NCBI GenBank assembly: GCA_030608745.1
Contig: JAUWDQ010000169.1
Span: 1 to 5,754 of the forward strand
Direction of reading: 5' to 3'
DNA from: Pseudomonadota bacterium
GTDB taxonomy: Bacteria > Desulfobacterota > BSN033 > WVXP01 > G020346125
Length of the DNA: 5,754 bases
This document shows positions 1 through 5,747 of the stretch, one piece after another. Position numbers and translations under genes: made by a program. The notes below the pieces were generated by a model. The model searched no databases, was not told the origin of the DNA, and saw only the letters and a program-made list of their open reading frames with translations. Numbering within the stretch: the stretch's first letter is position 1; each line of letters opens with the position of its first letter.

Positions 1-453
1 AAAGAGGACACCTCCCTTCGCCACATTTGGACAGGAGATATTCACCTCCAGACCCGCAATTCCGGGGACGTCGTCCAGTCTCGTGGCCAACTCCCGGAAC
101 TCTCCGGCAGTTCCCCCAAAGATGCTGGCTATGACCGGAGTTTTGAATTGTCTCAAAAAGGGTACCTTATCCCTTATGAAGGCTTGAAGGCCAACGTTTT
201 GAAGGCCGATAGAGTTAATCATACCGCTCGCCGTTTCCACGATGCGGGGCGGGGAATTTCCTTCCATGGGCTTGATGGAGATTCCCTTGGTAATAATACC
301 CCCCAACCGATTGAGATCCACTATACGAACAAACTCCTCGCCATACCCGAAAGTTCCCGAGGCCGCCATAACGGGGTTTTTCAATTTGATCCCCGCTATA
401 TTAATTGACATGCGAGGACTATGACCCGGGCTTTTCGGCCCTTCGTACGTCAT
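1..453 (-). CDS. pyrD: Dihydroorotate dehydrogenase B, catalytic subunit (5' part; 3' end outside window)
   Basis: This is the N-terminal 151 residues of the FMN-containing subunit of class 1B dihydroorotate dehydrogenase, which oxidises dihydroorotate to orotate in the cytoplasm, the fourth step of UMP synthesis. I translated the minus strand by hand. The family signatures appear in order: NPVMAASGTFGYGEE (residues 26-40), LGGIITKGIS (50-59, with the FMN-contacting Lys56), NSIGLQNVGL (80-89), and NISCPNV (138-144), whose Cys141 matches the catalytic base of class 1B enzymes. The frame is open to the window edge, so the protein continues; family members are about 300-310 residues long. The start at 453 is preferred because GGAGGA lies 4 bases upstream. 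A later in-frame ATG at 411 has no ribosome binding site. The start overlaps the pyrK stop as ATGA, the usual translational coupling of this pair. The identification is secure. Confidence 0.97.
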   Translation of the reverse strand, partial: MTYEGPKSPGHSPRMSINIAGIKLKNPVMAASGTFGYGEEFVRIVDLNRLGGIITKGISIKPMEGNSPPRIVETASGMINSIGLQNVGLQAFIRDKVPFLRQFKTPVIASIFGGTAGEFRELATRLDDVPGIAGLEVNISCPNVAKGGVLF

Positions 454-1331
454 ATTTTCCTCCAGTCTATTTCCTCGGAATCGAAGACGGGTCCCTCCTT
501 ACAGACCCGCTTATAGGAGGCGCCCTTTTCATGTCGGGTTTCCCCCTGAGATTTGACTGGACGCTCCCCTTTCGTCCTGATCACACACCCCAGACATGCT
601 CCCAAACCGCAGGCCATCCTAGACTCCAAGGAGACCTGGCAGGGGATGGATTGAGACTTTGCTATCTCGGCGATGGATTTCAACATCCCTACTGGCCCAC
701 AGGCGAATAATCCAGAGGGATCCGGGAGACCGTGGAGAAAGGATCTTACCATGTCCGAAACCATACCCCTGAACCCCAGGCTTCCATCCTCCGTAGCCAT
801 ATGGACATCGGCTCCCAATCCTCGGAACTCGTCCACGCAGAGGATGTGCTCCTTCGTTTTTCCGCCTATGAAGACCGAACATTGAAGTCCAAGTGCTTTC
901 ATCTTCTGGCCCAAGGCGAAAAGGCCGGCCGCACCTATTCCCCCCGCTATCAGAACCTGAACACCCTTGTTGGTGGACAAGGAGAAACCCTTCCCCAGGG
1001 GGCCCAGGATATCGAGCCTCTTTCCCCTTTTCCAGCTTGCCATGAGATTCGTTCCCTTTCCCACAATCTTATAGAGAATCTCGATGTCGCTGCCCTCCTT
1101 GGTCCTCAATTCCCTGAGGGAATGTATGCTGAATGGTCTCCTCAAAAGGGGAAAGGGTTCTTCCGATATCCTGACCATCACAAACTGGCCCGGATGGATA
1201 TCCCCGTACGGAATGGGAGTCCGTATTCTCATCTTATGATAAGAGGAAACAACCATGGGATTCTCCAGAAGAGTCCCACAGACTAGATAGGGCCCCCCTC
1301 CTTCCTTGGCTACTGATGGAGAAGAGTTCAT
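450..1331 (-). CDS. pyrK: Dihydroorotate dehydrogenase B, electron transfer subunit (FAD and 2Fe-2S)
   Basis: PyrK carries electrons from the FMN of PyrD through a 2Fe-2S cluster and FAD to NAD+. Numbered from the ATG at 1331 (293 residues), the sequence shows a ferredoxin-reductase-like beta barrel, HPGQFVMVR (about 47-55), the FAD motif RRPFSI (64-69), the nucleotide-binding LIAGGIGAAGLFAL (127-140), CGPVGML (211-217), and a C-terminal cluster site with Cys241, Cys246, Cys249 and Cys277 (C-x4-C-x2-C...C). The gap between the third and fourth Cys is 27 residues, against 14 in Lactococcus lactis PyrK as I recall it. The open frame extends to an ATG at 1364, giving 304 residues. However, those first 11 codons coincide with the end of a dispersed repeat and have no ribosome binding site, so I prefer 1331, although its AAAGA motif is also weak. 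The stop overlaps the pyrD start. Function is secure; the start is not. Confidence 0.94.
   Translation of the reverse strand: MNSSPSVAKEGGGPYLVCGTLLENPMVVSSYHKMRIRTPIPYGDIHPGQFVMVRISEEPFPLLRRPFSIHSLRELRTKEGSDIEILYKIVGKGTNLMASWKRGKRLDILGPLGKGFSLSTNKGVQVLIAGGIGAAGLFALGQKMKALGLQCSVFIGGKTKEHILCVDEFRGLGADVHMATEDGSLGFRGMVSDMVRSFLHGLPDPSGLFACGPVGMLKSIAEIAKSQSIPCQVSLESRMACGLGACLGCVIRTKGERPVKSQGETRHEKGASYKRVCKEGPVFDSEEIDWRKI
458..463 (-). promoter_or_regulatory. Shine-Dalgarno site of pyrD
   Basis: GGAGGA on the minus strand ends 4 bases before the ATG at 453. It lies inside the last codons of pyrK and decides the pyrD start in favour of 453 over the internal ATG at 411. Confidence 0.8.
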
Positions 1332-1343
1332 CGATCTATCTTT

Positions 1344-1496
1344 GATGGTCTCGTAAGAATTCATAAATCAGACGGCACAGTAAAAAGCTCCAGATGCAAG
1401 GCGCGTGAATCTTTAGGAATGAGGCGTACTTTCCAGTACGCCGCAGTGACTAAAGATGAAGCGCAACGCCGCAGATGGATTTTTTACGAAGCCGTC
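1344..1496. repeat. Palindromic intergenic repeat element, copy A
   Basis: This imperfect palindrome fills the gap between rimI and pyrK. The core (1371-1496) begins GACGGC and ends GCCGTC. The arms pair loosely along their length, and the centre is a perfect 8-base stem, GGCGTACT (1423-1430) and AGTACGCC (1435-1442), around the loop TTCC. An outer segment, GATGGTCTCGTAA (1344-1356), matches the equivalent outer end of copy B at 5080-5105. One arm plus core aligns with copy B at about 85% by eye. It overlaps the last bases of the rimI stop codon and the first codons of the longest pyrK frame. There is no coding potential or transposase, so it resembles a non-autonomous MITE- or REP-like element. 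Whether it is mobile is inference. Confidence 0.8.
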
Positions 1497-1968
1497 ATCT
1501 TCCGTTCAGCTTCAATCCCATAATGAGGGCATCTTCGCCGTTATTGGCATAGTAGTGGGGTCTCAATCCCAGTTTTCGGAACCCCATTTTCCGATACATT
1601 TTTATGGCAGGATGGTTTGATGAGCGAACGTCCAAGGTTATGGTTTTCACCTTCATCGTGAGGCAGAAGTCGCAGAAAAATCGCATCAAATACGTGCCCA
1701 AACCCATACGACGGTAGTCCGGATGTACGGCGATATTCAGTATATGGGCCTCACCGTGAAACAACCAGCTACAAATGTAACCTACGAGGATGTCCCCGTT
1801 TCCATTGGAATTCAGCTTCCCGGTGAAATTGTGGGCAAAATCCAGGTATAATTCCGACTTGAACATCTCTTCATTCCATGGAATGGGGAAGGAGAACCTT
1901 TCGATTGCTAACACACCCTTCAGATCAACTTCGGTCATTTCTGAGATCCTAAGTCGATTGGTATCCAC
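1495..1968 (-). CDS. rimI: Ribosomal-protein-alanine N-acetyltransferase, GNAT family
   Basis: RimI-type enzymes move an acetyl group from acetyl-CoA to the N-terminal alanine of ribosomal protein S18 in the cytoplasm. The 157-residue protein fits the family length. Visible motifs are the early FPIPW (27-31), HILNIAVHPDYRR (75-87) followed by the acetyl-CoA loop RRMGLG (86-91), SSNHPAIKMYRKMGF (116-130) with the general-acid Tyr125, and the RimI-typical end YYANNGEDALIM (139-150). The residue matching the catalytic Glu103 of Escherichia coli RimI is Asp113 here (LDVR instead of LEVR). The start is GTG, overlapping the TAG stop of the TPR gene by one base; GGAGGG lies 12 bases upstream, which is rather far. 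An ATG at 1938 (residue 11) with AGGA 8 bases upstream is a fair alternative. The TGA stop lies on the edge of repeat copy A. The identification is strong, although the substrate could differ within the GNAT family. Confidence 0.9.
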   Translation of the reverse strand: MDTNRLRISEMTEVDLKGVLAIERFSFPIPWNEEMFKSELYLDFAHNFTGKLNSNGNGDILVGYICSWLFHGEAHILNIAVHPDYRRMGLGTYLMRFFCDFCLTMKVKTITLDVRSSNHPAIKMYRKMGFRKLGLRPHYYANNGEDALIMGLKLNGR

Positions 1969-3884
1969 TACTGTCTACTTCCCTCCATTTCCAGCTCATC
2001 CAGCATCTTCTGGATAATACCCTTCAGCTCGGGGTCCTTCGAGTCCTTCAGCACCTTTTTGTAAGCCGCCTTTGCCTGCGTGATCTTTCCCAATTGTCTC
2101 TGAATATTTCCCACCTCAAATTGCGCCAGCTCATACCACGGCGTCTGGGCCTTGAAATTCCCTTCGATGGCCCTGAAGTTCTCCATGGCTTTCGAGTAAT
2201 TGGCCTGCTTGAAATAGATCTCCCCACAGCGAAAATAGGACTCGGCCAACACCCGTTTGTCATCTGTGTTCAGGGCTAGGGTATACGCATCCAATGCCTT
2301 TTCCTCATTTCCCTCGTTAAAGTAAATGGTTCCCAATCGAAAGGCGGCCAAAGGGCTTAAGGGACTGTTGGGAAAATCCTCGATAAGCCGGTGAAAGACC
2401 TCCTTTACCTTTTCCAGGTCTCTCCGTAATATATAAATTTTACCCAGATTGAATAGGGCATGGGTTGTCCACTTCCTTGTCTTGTTGGCCTTTGTTATCT
2501 GTTGGTAGCTCTGAATGGCGAGATCGAAATTCTCTAATTTCGATGATGCCTCTCCCCTGATGAAGAGGAGCTCCTGCATGTTTTTGAAATCGGGGTATTC
2601 AAGGATCAAAATTTCAATGTTCGTTAAGGCATCCTTAAATTTCCCCTCATAGAAATAGCATTTCGCCATTTTGAACAGTCCATTTTCTCGATATTCGGGA
2701 ATATTAATCAGGTTGAAATAATAGGGGAGGGCCTCCGAATATCTGTTTTCGTGAAAATAGACCTCACCCAGGATGAGTTGCGATAGGTATTTCTCCCTTT
2801 CATGGGCGGGAAGTTTTAGAATCTTATGGGAAATTTTGGCGGCTTCCTCGAATTCTCCCACGTTGAGATAGCACCATCCCATATGGAGAAGGGATTGACC
2901 GAATCTGGGATTTTGGGAAAAATTCTGGACCACTCCTTTAAACTCCTCCAGGGCCTTGGTATAGTCCTCCTGTTGGAGGTAAATTTCCCCCATACGGAAC
3001 CGAACTTCCGGGAGCAATTTCGAATCGGAGAATCTCTTCTTAAACTGCAAGTAAGTCTGGATAGCTCCCCCTGCATCCCCTGATTGATATTGGGACCAGC
3101 CTAATCCAAAGAGTACGTCCGCGTATAAGGTGTCCTTCGGAAACAATCGGGTAAAGGTGAGATAGGCTTGCCTTGCTTTTTCATAACGACTTAGCCTCAA
3201 CCGAATTTCCGCAAGCAAAAAGAGGGCTTCTCGAAAAAAGGACTTTTGAGATGAAGCTGGGTTACCTACGAGCTTGTCCAGTTGCTTTTCCGCTTCCCTA
3301 TATCTTCCCTCGTTAAAGAAAATGAGGCCGAGCCAGTATTGGGCTTGGGTTAAGGTATCTCCGCCAATGGGGTGGGACATCAGTTCTCTCAAATAGTATT
3401 CCGCCTCTACAAAGCGTTTCCACTGCACGTAGATGTTCCCCAAGTCAAAATATGCCTCACTCAAATGTTCATTTTCGTGGTGCCGAAAGACCAATCTCCT
3501 ATAATATTTCACCGCTTCCTCTTGGTTCCCCAATTCGAGCCATGTCCTTCCTAGCCAGAAGAGGGCGTTTCCCATGTGTTCAAAGGAGGGAAATTCATGG
3601 ACAACCTTCTGGAAAACCCCCTTAGCCTCAAGAACCTTTCCCTGGAGATAATAGGTCCTTCCGAGCAGGTAGTAGACCCGGTCAATATTGGGGCTATGGG
3701 GATAGGATTCGATGTATTTCTCGAACTGATTCTCCGCAAAACTATAGAATTTATCGTTAAAGGCACCGATGGCTATGGTCAAAAGCCTCTCTCGGGATGG
3801 TGATGCAGCTGAGGCGATACCCCATTGAATAGGATATTGGAGGAAAAAAAGGAGAAATAGGAGTAAAATTATTTTCGATGGCAT
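1968..3884 (-). CDS. Secreted tetratricopeptide-repeat protein, function unknown
   Basis: This 638-residue protein starts with a Sec signal peptide: a basic MPSK, a hydrophobic stretch from about residue 5 to 23, and an Ala-Ser-Ala site for cleavage after Ala26. There is no lipobox cysteine, so it is probably a soluble periplasmic protein. The rest, from about residue 33 to 628, is an almost unbroken array of roughly 16 TPR units of about 35-38 residues. Each has the pattern of an aromatic or Leu, then LG-x-x-Y, then a basic or acidic A-x-x-x-(Y/F) and a closing FP or YP; examples are VYYLLGRTYYLQGKVLEA and AAFRLGTIYFNEGNEEKA. Such arrays bind other proteins, and the early units resemble YbgF/CpoB- and BamD-like envelope TPRs, but I cannot name a family or partner. 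It starts 9 bases after mobA with no clear ribosome binding site, which suggests coupling, and its stop overlaps the rimI start. The gene is certain; its role is unknown. Confidence 0.93.
   Translation of the reverse strand: MPSKIILLLFLLFFLQYPIQWGIASAASPSRERLLTIAIGAFNDKFYSFAENQFEKYIESYPHSPNIDRVYYLLGRTYYLQGKVLEAKGVFQKVVHEFPSFEHMGNALFWLGRTWLELGNQEEAVKYYRRLVFRHHENEHLSEAYFDLGNIYVQWKRFVEAEYYLRELMSHPIGGDTLTQAQYWLGLIFFNEGRYREAEKQLDKLVGNPASSQKSFFREALFLLAEIRLRLSRYEKARQAYLTFTRLFPKDTLYADVLFGLGWSQYQSGDAGGAIQTYLQFKKRFSDSKLLPEVRFRMGEIYLQQEDYTKALEEFKGVVQNFSQNPRFGQSLLHMGWCYLNVGEFEEAAKISHKILKLPAHEREKYLSQLILGEVYFHENRYSEALPYYFNLINIPEYRENGLFKMAKCYFYEGKFKDALTNIEILILEYPDFKNMQELLFIRGEASSKLENFDLAIQSYQQITKANKTRKWTTHALFNLGKIYILRRDLEKVKEVFHRLIEDFPNSPLSPLAAFRLGTIYFNEGNEEKALDAYTLALNTDDKRVLAESYFRCGEIYFKQANYSKAMENFRAIEGNFKAQTPWYELAQFEVGNIQRQLGKITQAKAAYKKVLKDSKDPELKGIIQKMLDELEMEGSRQ
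1981..1986 (-). promoter_or_regulatory. Probable Shine-Dalgarno site of rimI
   Basis: GGAGGG on the minus strand lies inside the final codons of the TPR gene, 12 bases before the GTG at 1968. The spacing is longer than ideal, so coupling to the upstream stop (TAGTG) may help. It does not serve the alternative ATG at 1938, which has its own AGGA. Confidence 0.45.
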
Positions 3885-3893
3885 GACTTACGC

Positions 3894-4481
3894 TTATTCG
3901 ACTTCCATCAAGATTTTCCGCACCGCTTCCATTTCGTCTTCGGTATTGACGTTGATGAGCGACCTCATATGAGGATCGAACTCCCTTATCTCCATTTCCT
4001 CGATATATTTCACCCTAACGTGGTGAAAGAAATTGACAATTCTCAGGTCACCACGTTCAAGCAATTGCCTCATCGGGTTTAAGCACTTCTTGGAATAAAT
4101 GGCGTGTAATGGGTGGAGTCCGTCATGGGTTTTGGGAACGATAACATCGTATGCGTCCCTCTCCCCCGTCATGTATTTGATCACCCGAGGATTCAAAAGG
4201 GGCATGTCGCATGCAGTACAAAAGGCATGGTAGTTGGACGAATAGAAGAGCCCTGTGTAGAGCCCTCCAAGGGCCCCCTTGTCCAAAATGATGTCCTTTT
4301 GGAGAATGGCCTCGTATGTTTCAAAAGGGCGGGTATCATTGGCTACGATGATGATTTCCGAAAAGATTTCCCTAAATACGCGATAGACTCTCCCGAAAAG
4401 AGGGATCCCTCCCGAATCTATGAAGGCCTTACTTTTCCCCATCCTTTGGCTTTTTCCGCCTGCTAAGATGATACCCGTCAT
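3894..4481 (-). CDS. mobA: Molybdenum cofactor guanylyltransferase
   Basis: MobA transfers GMP from GTP to Mo-molybdopterin, making the guanine dinucleotide cofactor used by enzymes such as formate dehydrogenase and nitrate reductase. The 195-residue protein matches the usual MobA length and fold. It has the N-terminal nucleotide loop LAGGKSQRMGKSKA (6-19), LDKGALGGLYTGL (66-78), the metal-binding CDMP (91-94, Asp92), HPLHAIYSK (123-131) and the C-terminal INVNTEDE (176-183). The start at 4481 has AAGGA 6 bases upstream and puts the LAGG motif at the expected place. It is the first gene of the tight mobA-TPR-rimI cluster, and a candidate promoter lies just upstream. No MobB domain is fused to it. 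A related sugar or CTP nucleotidyltransferase is a less likely alternative, since the HPLHAIY and NVNT motifs favour MobA. Confidence 0.93.
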   Translation of the reverse strand: MTGIILAGGKSQRMGKSKAFIDSGGIPLFGRVYRVFREIFSEIIIVANDTRPFETYEAILQKDIILDKGALGGLYTGLFYSSNYHAFCTACDMPLLNPRVIKYMTGERDAYDVIVPKTHDGLHPLHAIYSKKCLNPMRQLLERGDLRIVNFFHHVRVKYIEEMEIREFDPHMRSLINVNTEDEMEAVRKILMEVE

Positions 4482-4487
4482 GCAAAA

Positions 4488-4492
4488 TCCTT
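4488..4492 (-). promoter_or_regulatory. Shine-Dalgarno site of mobA
   Basis: AAGGA on the minus strand, 6 bases before the ATG at 4481, supports that start codon. Confidence 0.65.
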
Positions 4493-4508
4493 CAGCCCCT
4501 CAGGCCAG

Positions 4509-4537
4509 TTAATAGCATTTTTTATCCTCTAAATCAA
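4509..4537 (-). promoter_or_regulatory. Candidate sigma-70-like promoter for the mobA-TPR-rimI cluster
   Basis: On the minus strand a -35-like TTGATT (4532-4537) and a -10-like TATTAA (4509-4514) are separated by exactly 17 bases. Each matches 4 of 6 consensus positions. Transcription would begin near 4502, leaving a leader of about 20 bases that contains the mobA ribosome binding site. The position is sensible, but hexamers of this quality occur by chance in AT-rich gaps. Confidence 0.4.
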
Positions 4538-4550
4538 TAGAACCAAAACT

Positions 4551-4577
4551 GGAGTTTCCCGCCTTTCTGGGGACTCC
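4551..4577 (-). other. Hairpin upstream of the mobA promoter, possible weak terminator
   Basis: GGAGTTTCCC (4551-4560) can pair with GGGGACTCC (4569-4577). Read on the minus strand the stem is followed by AGTTTTGG, which has only four Ts, so it is at best a weak intrinsic terminator for transcription arriving from the pilin side. It may simply be another intergenic palindrome. Confidence 0.3.
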
Positions 4578-4610
4578 CTTGTCCCTGAGCATAAATTCAT
4601 CCTTCAAACC

Positions 4611-4831
4611 GCAGCACTGCATAACGGCAGCACCCAAATTCGGCTGGAAGGGAGGGGATTTGGAATTTCGGATTAGAAATTATGTGGAGAAAAACTGGGT
4701 GAAATATTGAGGATAAGGCAATTCCCGCAATTCTCTGGCCTTTTCATCAGAGGGATCTTTTCAGGGAAATCAGAGAACTCTGAAAAACTGGAAAAAGGAG
4801 CTCTGAGCGAATTGCGGTTCTGCAGTGCTGC
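4611..4831. repeat. Nested inverted-repeat region, possible small non-autonomous element
   Basis: Three nested pairs of inverted repeats lie in a gene-free stretch: GCAGCACTGCA (4611-4621) with TGCAGTGCTGC (4821-4831), CCGCAATTC (4725-4733) with GAATTGCGG (4809-4817), and TTTTCAG (4758-4764) with CTGAAAA (4780-4786). The open frames across it have low-complexity, Phe/Ser-rich translations and no family resemblance, so I treat it as non-coding. The nesting suggests a palindromic element or a foldable RNA. Evidence for mobility is absent in this single copy. Confidence 0.45.
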
Positions 4832-4854
4832 AGTCTTGCAGTGAAGCGAACTTT

Positions 4855-5105
4855 GATGGCTTCGTAAAAAGTCCAACTTCTGCGTTGCACTGCATCCCCT
4901 GCCCTGTTAAATTAAAGGCAGCCATATCAAGAGGAGATACGGGATATAGAAGCTGCTTGAAAACAGTAACATCGAACAAAGAAAATATTTAACAGGGTGA
5001 ATCACTGCAGCGTACTGTAAGTACGCCTCATTCCTCAGGATTTGCGCGCCTTGAATTTGGAGCTTTTTACTTTGCCATCGAATTTTTACTTTTTACGAGA
5101 TCATC
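4855..5105. repeat. Palindromic intergenic repeat element, copy B (interrupted, inverted relative to copy A)
   Basis: The core runs from GATGGC (4855-4860) to GCCATC (5074-5079), with an additional outer end, TACGAGATCATC, finishing at 5105. Its reverse complement aligns with copy A: both contain GTAAAAAGCTCC, CAAGGCGCG, GGAATGAGGCGTACT and GCAGTGA in the same order, at about 85% identity over roughly 79 bases by eye. The central hairpin is GCGTACT (5010-5016) and AGTACGC (5020-5026). The short arm at 4855-4899 is separated from the rest by an extra block of about 100 bases that copy A lacks. Confidence 0.75.
4900..4999. mobile_element. Putative tiny inserted element with 11-base terminal inverted repeats, nested in copy B
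   Basis: CCCTGTTAAAT (4902-4912) and its exact reverse complement ATTTAACAGGG (4987-4997) bound about 96 bases. TG occurs immediately outside the left repeat and again outside the right repeat. Removing 4900-4999 restores the spacing seen in copy A between GCGTTGC and TCACTGC, which supports an insertion. It is too short to encode a transposase. A 7-base repeat CACTGCA also flanks it (4888-4894 and 5003-5009), but part of that is native to the host element, so the duplication is uncertain. Confidence 0.45.
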
Positions 5106-5135
5106 AAGATTGAACGAAATTTTGGGGTTTATTGC

Positions 5136-5258
5136 TTATTTCATCGAATAGCGCCTATAACGAACGTCCCTTGTCGACTCAATTTCCCGCCAGGCTTTCA
5201 TATTTGCCCTGTAACGAGACTTTTTCCTCCAACGGCATAGAACGATGAGAAGATGCAT
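5136..5258 (-). other. Possible small ORF downstream of the pilin gene, very basic 40-residue product
   Basis: An ATG at 5258 opens 40 codons ending in TAA at 5136. The product is rich in Arg, Lys and Tyr and ends RDVRYRRYSMK. The first ATG has no ribosome binding site. An internal ATG at 5201, leaving 21 residues, has AGGG 6 bases upstream. I recognise no family. It could be a remnant of a degraded gene, part of a repeat family, or chance. Confidence 0.15.
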
Positions 5259-5278
5259 AGCGAGATATCAAATTTTAT

Positions 5279-5743
5279 TCATTCCGATGGCTCGGGCAAC
5301 ATGCTTTCCGTAATATCCCCGGTAGATGACCAGCTATTGGTGACGCTATCATAGGAGACGGTTCCGGTGATTCCCGATTCAGCAGTTGCAGTGGCCGTGA
5401 CAGTAAACGTGTCGGCATCACCTGTCGTTTCGTACGTAAAATAGAGGGACTCCCCTACGTCCACCCCCTTTTTCAGGAAAATCGTTGAAGCCGTATCCCC
5501 AGTGGCTGTGAAGAAGTTCAACGTTCTCATTTTCTCAACTTTTTGGGAGGTTCTGATTGCCTTGATCATACCCAATGCCTCTCGTACCTTACACGTCTCG
5601 CTGTAATTGAGATACAGGGGAACGGCAATGCTGGCTAGAATGCCTACGATGATGATGACCACCATCAACTCGACCAGGGTAAAACCCTTTTGGGCGGGCA
5701 GGTTTTTTTTAATTTCGTTCGCGATAAATCCCAAGAATATCAT
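5279..5743 (-). CDS. Type IV pilin-like prepilin (N-methylation motif)
   Basis: The 154-residue protein has a class III prepilin signal: a short leader with Lys12, Lys13 and Lys19, then the cleavage site AQKG|FTLVELMVV. Gly20 is the -1 residue, Phe21 the new N-methylated N-terminus and Glu25 the conserved Glu5 of the mature chain. A hydrophobic helix follows (about 22-42, IIIVGILASIAVP). The mature part of 134 residues has a helical region (about 50-73) and a Thr/Gly/Ser-rich beta domain (TTGDADTFTVTATATAES). There is one cysteine (Cys51), so no C-terminal disulfide loop. It is exported by prepilin peptidase into a type IV pilus or type II secretion pseudopilus; the sequence does not settle which. 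GGAG directly abuts the ATG, so the TTG at 5734 (codon 4, 9-base spacing) may be the true start. A run of eight As lies in the leader codons. Its neighbours in this window offer no pilus machinery. Confidence 0.88.
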   Translation of the reverse strand: MIFLGFIANEIKKNLPAQKGFTLVELMVVIIIVGILASIAVPLYLNYSETCKVREALGMIKAIRTSQKVEKMRTLNFFTATGDTASTIFLKKGVDVGESLYFTYETTGDADTFTVTATATAESGITGTVSYDSVTNSWSSTGDITESMLPEPSE

Positions 5744-5747
5744 CTCC
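5744..5747 (-). promoter_or_regulatory. Shine-Dalgarno-like GGAG at the pilin start
   Basis: GGAG on the minus strand touches the ATG at 5743 with no spacer, which is unfavourable for that start. It is 9 bases from an in-frame TTG at 5734. Either start leaves a leader of normal length (20 or 17 residues) before the cleavage site. The bases further upstream are outside the window. Confidence 0.35.

Larger units (their letters stand above)
4482..5278. other. 797-base gene-poor gap between the pilin gene and mobA
   Basis: No convincing gene lies here. From the mobA side it holds a ribosome binding site, a candidate promoter, a hairpin, the nested inverted repeats at 4611-4831 and the interrupted palindromic element at 4855-5105. 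The last part, 5106-5278, downstream of the pilin stop, shows no terminator with a T-run. It contains only a 40-codon minus-strand frame (5136-5258) of unknown value. The longer minus-strand frames at 4673-4876 and 4770-4979 run straight through the repeats and are probably not real. Confidence 0.7.

Noticed and set aside
148..408. 86-codon plus-strand open frame
   Set aside because: It is antisense to pyrD, which has clear dihydroorotate dehydrogenase motifs on the minus strand.
732..1286. 184-codon plus-strand open frame
   Set aside because: It lies wholly opposite pyrK, whose motifs are unmistakable, and its translation shows no family resemblance.
1371..1496. Intrinsic terminator after rimI
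   Set aside because: The central stem is strong but is not followed by a T-run in either direction, and the second copy of the same structure shows it belongs to a repeat family.
4113..4466. 117-codon plus-strand open frame
   Set aside because: It is antisense to mobA, with no recognisable domain or ribosome binding context.
4673..4979. Two overlapping minus-strand frames of 67 and 69 codons
   Set aside because: They cross the repeat elements and the nested insert, have low-complexity translations and lack a gene-like start context.
4888..5009. CACTGCA as a clear 7-base target-site duplication
   Set aside because: TCACTGC at the right-hand site is native to the repeat, being present in copy A, and the left-hand match partly coincides with host sequence, so the repeat may be chance.
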